Assembly: GCA_034437795.1 (NCBI GenBank)
Contig: DAOTTI010000204.1
Span: 1 to 8,808, forward strand
Source: DAOTTI01 sp034437795
GTDB lineage: Bacteria > Chloroflexota > UBA11872 > UBA12225
Reading direction: 5' to 3'
Length of the DNA: 8,808 nucleotides
Positions 1 through 5,957 of this stretch are shown piece by piece. Below the pieces are notes generated by a model that saw nothing but the letters and a program-made list of their open reading frames with translations, was not told the origin of the DNA and ran no database searches. The position numbers and the translations under genes are program-made. Each line of letters opens with the position of its first letter. Position 1 is the first letter of the stretch.

Positions 1-800
1 CCGAAAAGCAGGATGAAGGCCACCGGCTCAGCGGCCAGTCCGTCGGTCAGGGGCGTGAAGGCCAGCCAGGCGATGCCCAGCGCCAGCGCGGCTGGCAGGC
101 CGCCCCCCGTCGCGACGCTCCCCGCGACGCTGGCGCCAGCCAGCGCCGCCAGGTTGGCGGCCAGCAGCGCCGCCGTGGCGGGGCCGGTCTCTCGCCACGC
201 CTGGAGCGGCCCCAGGATGCCCTGGTTGAGCAGGAGCATCAATGCCACCGCCAGCGCAGGCGCCAGCAGCCAGGGCGGCGCGTCGGCCGGCGGCAGGCCG
301 CGCCATCCCTTATCGCCGATCTCCGTGGGGGACGCCGCGGCAGGTTGGGGCCAACGCATCAGGGCCGACAGCGCCGTCCCGCCCAGCGACAGCCCGGCGA
401 CGTAGGCCACCAGCAGGGGCGCGGGCGACGGCGCGCCGGACGTTGCCTGGTGGTAGGCGGCGTCGTCCAGGTAGAGCAGTGGGAGTAGCGGTGCGGCCGC
501 GGCCGCCGGTGCCAATGCGCGGAGCCCGTCCATCAAGGCTCCCCACTGCCGCACTGCGTCGCGGAGCCGGAACGGGCGTAGACCTGTGGCAGCCAGACGC
601 ACGGCGGGTTCGGCCAGGCCGACCGCGCCCAGCGCCGCCCACGCGGCGAGGCAGACGAGCCCCCAGCGCAGGCTCGGCAGGACGCCCGTACGGCCCACGA
701 CCAGCGTGGCCAGCAGCGGGCCCGCCGCCGCCCAGCCGGCGGCGCCGAGGGCGACGGGCAGGGAGCGGACGGCAGGCAGGCGGGCCATCGAGCGGTCCAT
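1..800 (-). CDS. Unrecognised multi-pass membrane protein (partial, 3' end off the left edge)
   Basis: The frame is open from ATG at 800 to the window edge with no stop, giving 266 residues, and an in-frame TGA at 837-839 bounds it upstream. A second in-frame ATG lies at 788. Neither has a good Shine-Dalgarno sequence. The protein is rich in Ala, Leu and Gly. Hydrophobic stretches that could be membrane segments lie at about residues 14-36, 44-67, 93-111, 126-148, 176-197, 207-229, 235-249 and 258 to the edge. A more polar stretch at 149-175 could be a loop, and L-D-D-A-A-Y at 111-116 follows a hydrophobic stretch. I do not recognise the family. Its position back to back with a GT-C glycosyltransferase suggests a role in glycan synthesis or export, possibly as another GT-C enzyme, but that is inference from neighbours. 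The open frame, the G/C-biased third positions and the hydrophobic periodicity make it a real gene rather than a shadow. Confidence 0.7.
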   Translation of the reverse strand, partial: MDRSMARLPAVRSLPVALGAAGWAAAGPLLATLVVGRTGVLPSLRWGLVCLAAWAALGAVGLAEPAVRLAATGLRPFRLRDAVRQWGALMDGLRALAPAAAAAPLLPLLYLDDAAYHQATSGAPSPAPLLVAYVAGLSLGGTALSALMRWPQPAAASPTEIGDKGWRGLPPADAPPWLLAPALAVALMLLLNQGILGPLQAWRETGPATAALLAANLAALAGASVAGSVATGGGLPAALALGIAWLAFTPLTDGLAAEPVAFILLF

Positions 801-838
801 CGGGATCGTGTCAGCGCCGGCCGGCTGGACGGTCAGTC

Positions 839-3319
839 ATGCCGCGGGGCTATTTGTCGCGGGGGCGCCTGGGCCTCCCGGGCGCCGTTATATCGGGCAG
901 AATGCCCCTGGTCGCAGTGATCCTGCTGGGTTTCGCGCTGCGCCTGCTGCGCCTGCCCAGCCTGGGCGATCTGGAGTTCGACGAGATCGTCAGCGTGCGG
1001 TACGCGGCCATGCCGGCCGGCGCCTTGCTGCCTCGCCTGGCGGGGGCGCTGTTCGAGCATCCGCCGGCATTTTACGTGGCCCTGGGCTGGTGGCAGGCCT
1101 TGGCGGGCCGCGAGGACGTGCTGGCCCGCCTCTTCTCCATCGTGCCCGGCATGCTGGCCATCCCGCTGGCCTACGCCATCGCGCGCCAGGTGTACGGTGG
1201 CCAGGATCCCCGTGACGCCGCGGCTCCGCGCCAGGGGACCGCCGTGCTGGCGGCGACGTTGGTTGCCCTGGCGCCGCTGCCCATCTTCTACAGCCGCGAG
1301 GCGCGGATGTACGCCCTCCTCACCTGCCTGAGCCTCGCCTCGCTCTGGCTCCTGCTGCGCGGGCTGGCGCGCCAGCGCAGCCGGTGGCACTGGGCCGCGT
1401 ACACGGTGGTGGGCGCCCTGGCGGCCTACGTCCACTACCTCGGGGCGCTGCTGGTGCTGGCCCAGCTCGGCGTGGCGGTCGCGCTGCGCCGCCACGCCCC
1501 GCACGCCGTGCGCCCCGTCGCCCTGGCCACGGGCGTGATTGTCGCCGCCGGGGCGCCCTGGGTGGCCGCCGCATCCGGCAGCCGCGCATCCCTCCCTGCC
1601 CTCTCTCTCGACCACCTGCGCGCCGTCCCGGCGGGGCTGGTGGCCATCGCCCGCGAGCTGGCGGCAGGGCCGGACGCCGGTGGCCCGCTGGCGACCATCG
1701 CCGGCGCGGCCCTGGCGGTGCTCGCCGGCGCGGGCCTGCTCGAAGCCGCCAGGAGGCCGGCCGGCCAGGCGCTGGCCGCGTCGCTGCTGGCCGGACTGGC
1801 CGGCCTACTCTTCGTACTCGCCCTGGGGAAGCCGGTGCAGGCGCGCTACGTCCTGCCGGTGGCTCCCCTGCTGTACGTCGCCGCCGCCGGCGCGCTGGCC
1901 AGGGCCCGCCGCCCCCTGCCCCTGAGGCCCGTGCACCAGCAGGCGCGCCGGGGCATAGCCGCGCTGGCGATGGGGAGCCTGGCCGCCGGATTCCTGGCCT
2001 TTGGCGCCCGGTACTACGTGGCCTATGCCCGCGCGGACTACAGCGACGTCACGCGGCGCATCCAGGCCCTGGAGCGCCCCGGCGACGTCGTTCTGCTGAC
2101 CGGACCCTGGCAGGCCTGGTATTTCGATTACTACTACCGCGGGCAGCTGGGGCACCACGTCTTGCCGAAGGACGCCCCGCCGGCGCTGGAGCCAGCCCAG
2201 GCGGCGGCCGAGCTACAGGAGCTGCTGCGCTCTCACCGCCGCTTGTGGTTCGTGCAGGCTGGGCTGGCCCAGGCTGATCCCACTAATTACGTCGAGCGCT
2301 GGCTCCACCGCCACGCCTGGCCGGCGTTTCGGGAGGCCTACCAGAACGCGGTGCTGTCCTGTTTTGCGCTCGAGCCCCCGGCCGTGACGCGCCCCCTGCG
2401 CCCCGTGGTGTTCGGCGAGACGCTGCGGCTGGCGGGGGGCTGGGTCGACGCCCAGGAGGTCACATCCGGTGACGTGGTGCGCTTGCTACTGGAGTTCGAG
2501 GTCCTGCGCCCCACCGGCGATCTGAAGGCATCGCTCCGGCTGGTCGGGAGTGATGGCCAGCGGACCGCCGTCGATTTCGACCTGGTGGATCGTGCGGAGC
2601 CGGGCGACCGCCCCGCGTCGCAGTGGCGGCCCGGCGAGCGGGTGCGCCTCCAGCGCGGCGTCTGGACGCCGCCCGGCATGGCGCCCCAGCCGTACGAGGT
2701 GCGCCTGGTGGTCTATGATCCATCGACCCTGGCCCCCTTACGGCCGGATGGCGCGCTCTTCGCCGCCTCGCCCGGCGGCGAGGCGCCGGTGGGGGAGGTC
2801 TACGTCACCCAATCGCTGGCCGCGCTGCCGCCGGCGCCTGCGGGGCGGCTGGTGGTGAGCGACCACACCTTTGGTGGCGGAGACGACTTCGACGCCATCC
2901 GGCTGCGCGGCGTGCGCTGGCTGCAGGACGATCCGTCGGCGGCCCCCGTCCAGTTCGACCTCATCTGGCAGCTCAAAGGCGTCAGCGGCACGGAGCATCG
3001 CGCCACGCTGACGGTGGTAGATGAGCGGGGCCGGATCTGGGCGGAGCAGGTCCGCCCGCTCTTCGGGGCCACCTTCGCCATGAGCCAGTGGCGCGATGGC
3101 GAGACCCTAGCCGAGCGACACGCCCTGGCGCTCCAATCCTTACCTGCCGGACGCTACCGCATCGTGCTCGGCTTGCAGGATGCCCGCGCCCGCCCCCTGC
3201 CCGTCGACGCCGCCGGCGCCGCGCTCCAGATCGGGCAGGTAGAGGTCCCGTACCGCCGCCCGTGGCTCGACCGGCTGCGGACGCTGATCCGCCGGGGGGC
3301 GGAGATGGCCGGCCTATAG
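839..3319 (+). CDS. GT-C (GT39/PMT-like) membrane glycosyltransferase with two C-terminal beta-sandwich-like modules
   Basis: The predicted product is an integral membrane glycosyltransferase of 826 residues. It likely transfers a sugar from a polyprenyl-phosphate donor on the outer face of the membrane. The acidic pair typical of the first extracytoplasmic loop of GT39 enzymes is seen as L-E-F-D-E (45-49; D48, E49). Further family-like motifs are E-H-P-P-A-F-Y (73-79), S-R-E-A-R-M-Y-A-L (152-160) and Q-A-R-Y-V-L-P (334-340). Roughly ten hydrophobic segments span 22-395. A soluble region with V-V-L-L-T-G-P-W (417-424) follows, then two similar beta-rich modules at about 524-635 and 680-790. 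Each module has a W-R-x-G-E motif (596-600 and 751-755) and a Y-E/R-x-R/I-L-V/G edge strand. GT39 proteins with such C-terminal modules are familiar in Chloroflexota. The open frame continues upstream to 242, but that part is antisense to the divergent gene. ATG 839 or ATG 902 (805 residues, starting at the first membrane segment) is the likely start; neither has a strong ribosome binding site. The gene converges with the operon at 3461. The acceptor is unknown. Confidence 0.85.
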   Translation: MPRGYLSRGRLGLPGAVISGRMPLVAVILLGFALRLLRLPSLGDLEFDEIVSVRYAAMPAGALLPRLAGALFEHPPAFYVALGWWQALAGREDVLARLFSIVPGMLAIPLAYAIARQVYGGQDPRDAAAPRQGTAVLAATLVALAPLPIFYSREARMYALLTCLSLASLWLLLRGLARQRSRWHWAAYTVVGALAAYVHYLGALLVLAQLGVAVALRRHAPHAVRPVALATGVIVAAGAPWVAAASGSRASLPALSLDHLRAVPAGLVAIARELAAGPDAGGPLATIAGAALAVLAGAGLLEAARRPAGQALAASLLAGLAGLLFVLALGKPVQARYVLPVAPLLYVAAAGALARARRPLPLRPVHQQARRGIAALAMGSLAAGFLAFGARYYVAYARADYSDVTRRIQALERPGDVVLLTGPWQAWYFDYYYRGQLGHHVLPKDAPPALEPAQAAAELQELLRSHRRLWFVQAGLAQADPTNYVERWLHRHAWPAFREAYQNAVLSCFALEPPAVTRPLRPVVFGETLRLAGGWVDAQEVTSGDVVRLLLEFEVLRPTGDLKASLRLVGSDGQRTAVDFDLVDRAEPGDRPASQWRPGERVRLQRGVWTPPGMAPQPYEVRLVVYDPSTLAPLRPDGALFAASPGGEAPVGEVYVTQSLAALPPAPAGRLVVSDHTFGGGDDFDAIRLRGVRWLQDDPSAAPVQFDLIWQLKGVSGTEHRATLTVVDERGRIWAEQVRPLFGATFAMSQWRDGETLAERHALALQSLPAGRYRIVLGLQDARARPLPVDAAGAALQIGQVEVPYRRPWLDRLRTLIRRGAEMAGL

Positions 3320-3348
3320 CTCCGATGATGCACGGCCGGCCGCCGTTT

Positions 3349-3368
3349 CCTCCCCCTACGGGAGAGGG
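3349..3368. repeat. Short hairpin related to the right-end GC-rich repeats, downstream of the GT-C gene
   Basis: CTCCC (3350-3354) and GGGAG (3360-3364) form a 5-bp stem with a 5-base loop, 30 bases after the GT-C stop codon. The 3' arm and its flank (CGGGAGAGG, then a GGGGTGA) resemble the repeats at 8706-8727 and 8777-8798, so it looks like a diverged member of the same dispersed intergenic family. There is no T-tract after it on the plus strand, so it is a poor intrinsic terminator by itself. Confidence 0.45.
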
Positions 3369-3390
3369 CGGGGTGAGCGCTCCACTCAGC

Positions 3391-3416
3391 AATAATCGCC
3401 CATACCCGTGTGGGCG
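3391..3416 (-). terminator. Candidate intrinsic terminator of the minus-strand operon
   Basis: The arms CGCCCATA (3397-3404) and TGTGGGCG (3409-3416) pair over 8 bases with one G-T wobble, around a CCCG loop. Read on the minus strand, the hairpin starts 44 bases after the last operon stop codon at 3461 and is followed by ATTATT (3396-3391), which is U-rich by the standards of this GC-rich window. The U-tract is short and interrupted, so the terminator may be weak or Rho-assisted. On the plus strand nothing U-rich follows, so it would not serve the GT-C gene well. Confidence 0.4.
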
Positions 3417-3460
3417 CCAGCGGCGAATGGAAGGGCTGTCCACTTTCACAGGAAACGAGG

Positions 3461-4729
3461 CTAGCGGGCCGCGGCATGAACGCGGCCGCTCAGGCAGCGC
3501 TCGAAGAGCGACCGGTAGCCGGCAAGCTGTCGCTCCAGGGTGAACTCCGTCTCTACTCGCCGCCGGCCGGCCTCCCCCATCTTGCGCGCCAGGTCCGGGT
3601 CCGCTAGCAGGTCGGCTAGGCGGTCGCCAAACTCGTCCGGTCGCCAGGGATCGGCGATCAGGCCCGTCTCTCCGTCCACCACCAGTTCCGGCGTGGCCCC
3701 GTAGCAGGTGCCGACTACAGGCTTGCCGTGAGCCATCGCCCGCAGCGTCATGAGGTTGAACGGGTCGGGATAGACCGACGGCGTGGCGCAGACGTCGGCG
3801 GCGGCGAAGGCGCGGTTGAGCTCGTCCTCCTCGAGCCAGCCAAGGGTGTGCAGCGCGCTCGCCTCCAGGCCAAGCTCAGCGGCCAGCCGCCGCGCGTGGT
3901 CGAAGTACGATGGCCGGTCGCCACAGATGGCCAGCTGGCCATCGACCCGCCGGCGCACGTGGGCCAGAGCGCGCACGAGCTGGTCGCCCCCCTTCGCGCC
4001 TGAGATGCGCCCGCCGAACAGCACCAGCGGCCGGCCGTCGATCCCGTGCCGCGCGCGGAACGCCCTGGCCGCCGCGCTCGCATCGCTTGCCGGCAGCGCC
4101 AGGCGCGGATCGATGCCGTTGTACACCACCTCCAGTGGCATGCCGGCAAAGCCATTGGCGGCCAGGGCCCGGCGCTGCGCCCGGCTGATGCAGGCGATCA
4201 CCGCCGCGTGCCGCCGGACTATGCCCCGCACCAGGGCATTACGCCGCGGCACGCGCCGGATGTGCCGGCAGTAGGCGCAGGCGGCCGGGGCCGCGGTGTA
4301 GTCCACCATCCCGTTGGAGCAGAGGAACTTGGTCAGGCAGAACAGCAGGTAGTCGTGGGCGGTCAGGACCAGGGGCGCGCCGCCAGCGCGGGCGGCCCCC
4401 AGCGAGGCAAAGGAGAGGCGCTCGTGGACGTTGTGTGCGTGCACCACGTCCGGCCGAAAGGCCAGGGCGATGCGCCGCACCTGAACCAGCGCCAGGGGGT
4501 GGGCCAGGCTGAGGTACAGGCGGAGCGGCGCTGGCGCCGGCGTCCACAGGCGGTGGATCGTGAGCCCCCAGCGCCGCTCCCTGCCCGCCTCGCTCCGTTC
4601 CCGAGCCCCGGCCAGCACCAGCACCTCGTCGCCCGCCGCCGCCAGGCCCTGGGAGACGAGGTGCGCCACCTCCCCTGCCCCGCCACGGTTTTGGGGCGGA
4701 AACGTGTCCGAGAGGACGAGCACTCTCAC
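3461..4729 (-). CDS. GT4-family glycosyltransferase (GT-B fold) with atypical catalytic motif and a cysteine quartet
   Basis: The predicted product is a 422-residue cytoplasmic or membrane-associated glycosyltransferase using a nucleotide-sugar donor, fourth and last in the operon. GTG at 4729 is the start: it overlaps the stop of the upstream gene (GTGA) and has GGAGG nine bases before it. The open frame runs on to 5176, but that part is antisense-like shadow of the preceding gene. The N-terminal domain shows V-R-V-L-V-L-S-D-T-F-P-P (1-12), a Gly-rich loop (G16-G19), D-V-V-H-A-H-N (94-100) and T-A-H-D-Y (123-127). Cysteines at 131, 137, 151 and 154 form a C-x6/C-x2-C-like cluster. The C-terminal Rossmann domain has F-G-G-R-I-S-G-A-K-G (238-247; R241 and K246 at the usual phosphate-binding places) and D-G-E-T-G-L-I-A-D (352-360). 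The usual E-x7-E donor-binding motif reads D322-P-F-N-L-M-T-L-R330. The G-T-C-Y-G-A-T-P-E-L segment after it is otherwise normal. The fold assignment is firm; activity and sugar specificity are not known. Confidence 0.92.
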   Translation of the reverse strand: MRVLVLSDTFPPQNRGGAGEVAHLVSQGLAAAGDEVLVLAGARERSEAGRERRWGLTIHRLWTPAPAPLRLYLSLAHPLALVQVRRIALAFRPDVVHAHNVHERLSFASLGAARAGGAPLVLTAHDYLLFCLTKFLCSNGMVDYTAAPAACAYCRHIRRVPRRNALVRGIVRRHAAVIACISRAQRRALAANGFAGMPLEVVYNGIDPRLALPASDASAAARAFRARHGIDGRPLVLFGGRISGAKGGDQLVRALAHVRRRVDGQLAICGDRPSYFDHARRLAAELGLEASALHTLGWLEEDELNRAFAAADVCATPSVYPDPFNLMTLRAMAHGKPVVGTCYGATPELVVDGETGLIADPWRPDEFGDRLADLLADPDLARKMGEAGRRRVETEFTLERQLAGYRSLFERCLSGRVHAAAR

Positions 4730-5910
4730 CGGCCGGCGCCTCCCTGCGTCCCGTCCCTGCCCAGACGCGGCGACGCGAGGACGAGAGACGCGCCGCGCCT
4801 CCCTCGCCGCGGGGCTCGGTGTCCCGCTGGGTCCACGTCGAGCCGCCCGAGCTCGCCGTAGGCGGCGAGGCATCGTTCGGCCACGGCCCGCCAGGTGAAG
4901 CGCGCCAGCACCCGCTCGCGCCCGGCCTGGCCCAGGCGCCGCGCCAGCGCCGGATCGTCCAGCACCTGCTCCACCGCCTCGCCCAGGCGCGCGCTGTCGC
5001 CCGCAGGGACGATCAGGCCGGTCTCTCCGTCCGCCACCAGTTCCGGCATCCCGCCTATGTTGGAGCACACCACCGGCGTCTGGCAGGCCATCGCCTCCAG
5101 CAGCACCAGCCCCAGGATCTCGCCTTTGGGGTACCGCTTGCCATACCGATCCACCTCTACCGACGGCAGCACGCACACCCCGGCGGAGCAGTATTCGTCC
5201 ACCAGGGCGTCGCCGAGCACCGGCCCCAGGAACCGGACGTTCCTTCCCTTCGCCACCTGGCGCAGAAAGCGCTCGTACTCCGCATGGTAAGGCGCGCCGG
5301 CCAGGCGCACCTCCGTGTCCGCCCGCACGCCCTCGATCAGGTGGTGCACCCCCTTGTACGGGATCAGGCGCCCAACGTACAGGGCGCTGCGCTGGCGCGG
5401 GAGGGGACGGGGCGCAAAGCGCTCGGTGTCGGCGCCGCCGTAGATGACGCGGATCTTGCCCCGGTGTGGCGCGAACCCGGCGGCGTTGTGCTCGCTCACC
5501 AGCAGCAGCCCCGTGGCGTGCTCAATCGTGCCCAGCCGGCGGTTGAAGTGGCGGTCCCCGCCGGCGTGGTCGGTCAGGAACACCGGCTTACGCAGTAGGC
5601 GCCCGAGCAGCACGCACAGGTCGGCCAGGAAGGTGTGCGCCTGGTGGCAATGCACCACGTCGGCCCGCGCCATCTCCCAGATCAGCGCTGGCGCCAGCGG
5701 CCCCAGGCGCTTGCGCCCGACGTAGGCCCACGGCCGGTACGCCCGAACTGAGAGCGGCCCCGCCTGCTCCACCCGCGGACGTCCGAACGTCACCAGGCGG
5801 GTCTCGGTCAGACTGGCCATGGCCCGCGCCAGCTCCAGGGCGTAGCGCTCCGCTCCCCCGATGATCCCATCGGGGGCAAAGGCGACGGGTGAGACCTGCA
5901 GCACCTTCAC
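4726..5910 (-). CDS. GT4-family glycosyltransferase with canonical E-x7-E motif
   Basis: The predicted product is a retaining GT-B glycosyltransferase of 394 residues, third in the operon. The start chosen is GTG 5910, whose product opens with the expected V-K-V-L-Q-V-S-P strand. A GGAG sits 11 bases upstream, and there is no in-frame ATG near. The frame stays open back to 6237, inside the flippase gene, but that extension is shadow. Visible motifs are G-G-A-E-R-Y (18-23, N-terminal Gly-rich loop), D-V-V-H-C-H-Q (84-90), T-D-H-A-G-G (113-118), Y-V-G-R-L-I-P-Y-K-G (178-187; R181, K186), and P-K-G-E-I-L-G-L-V-L-L-E-A-M-A (261-275; E264 and E272), followed by G-G-M-P-E-L-V-A-D-G-E-T-G-L-I. An inserted V-D-R-Y-G-K-R-Y before the E-x7-E places it near a GT4 subgroup with a D-x-Y-G segment there. 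The last 40 residues or so (355-394) are Arg/Gly-rich, fall outside the normal GT4 fold, and overlap the downstream gene's ribosome binding site and start. The sugar and linkage cannot be told from sequence. Confidence 0.93.
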   Translation of the reverse strand: MKVLQVSPVAFAPDGIIGGAERYALELARAMASLTETRLVTFGRPRVEQAGPLSVRAYRPWAYVGRKRLGPLAPALIWEMARADVVHCHQAHTFLADLCVLLGRLLRKPVFLTDHAGGDRHFNRRLGTIEHATGLLLVSEHNAAGFAPHRGKIRVIYGGADTERFAPRPLPRQRSALYVGRLIPYKGVHHLIEGVRADTEVRLAGAPYHAEYERFLRQVAKGRNVRFLGPVLGDALVDEYCSAGVCVLPSVEVDRYGKRYPKGEILGLVLLEAMACQTPVVCSNIGGMPELVADGETGLIVPAGDSARLGEAVEQVLDDPALARRLGQAGRERVLARFTWRAVAERCLAAYGELGRLDVDPAGHRAPRRGRRGASLVLASPRLGRDGTQGGAGR

Positions 5911-5918
5911 GCTCGAAC

Positions 5919-5930
5919 CATCTCCACTGG
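5919..5930 (-). promoter_or_regulatory. Ribosome binding site region for the GTG-start GT4 at 5910
   Basis: On the minus strand the leader reads GTGGAG then ATGGTTCGAGC before the GTG. GGAG is the only Shine-Dalgarno-like run, spaced 11 bases from the GTG, which is slightly long. It directly follows the 3' arm of the inverted repeat at 5927-5953, overlapping its last bases, so hairpin formation could affect ribosome access. Confidence 0.4.
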
Positions 5931-5953
5931 CGCAACCTGTACCTCTGCGCCAG
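5927..5953. repeat. 8-bp perfect inverted repeat in the only gap of the operon
   Basis: CTGGCGCA (5927-5934) and TGCGCCAG (5946-5953) are exact reverse complements separated by 11 bases. The repeat lies between the flippase stop codon (5958-5960) and the next gene's ribosome binding site. No U-tract follows it on the minus strand, so an intrinsic terminator is unlikely. An mRNA-stabilising or translation-modulating hairpin is possible. Confidence 0.6.
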
Positions 5954-5957
5954 GCGC

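Noticed and set aside
242..838. Plus-strand open frame that would extend the GT-C protein by 199 residues to 1025
   Set aside because: The extension is Arg/Pro/Ala-rich, lacks any domain and lies antisense to a membrane protein gene with better coding character. GT-C enzymes start just before the first membrane segment, which fits ATG 839 or 902.
833..1615. 260-codon minus-strand frame antisense to the GT-C gene
   Set aside because: The His/Gln/Gly/Arg-rich translation mirrors the hydrophobic membrane domain on the plus strand.
1384..2277. 297-codon plus-strand frame within the GT-C gene in another frame
   Set aside because: The Arg/Gly/Ala-rich shadow shares no feature with a known family, while the main frame has GT39 motifs through the same region.
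2764..2785. 9-bp perfect inverted repeat with a 4-base loop inside the GT-C gene
   Set aside because: It lies in the Gly/Pro-rich linker between the two C-terminal modules, where GC-rich codons produce such palindromes easily. There is no regulatory context.
4046..4861. 271-codon plus-strand frame antisense to the GT4 genes
   Set aside because: Long antisense frames are expected at this GC content. The translation is rich in Gly, Arg, His and Gln with no recognisable motif, and crosses two genes.
4730..5176. Upstream extension of the last GT4 gene to 571 residues
   Set aside because: It overlaps the conserved coding part of the preceding GT4 in another frame and has shadow composition. The GTG at 4729 has a strong GGAGG, a GTGA overlap and the expected first beta strand.
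4819..5598. 259-codon plus-strand frame antisense to the second GT4
   Set aside because: It is a mirror of the codon bias of the real gene, with no domain or ribosome binding site.
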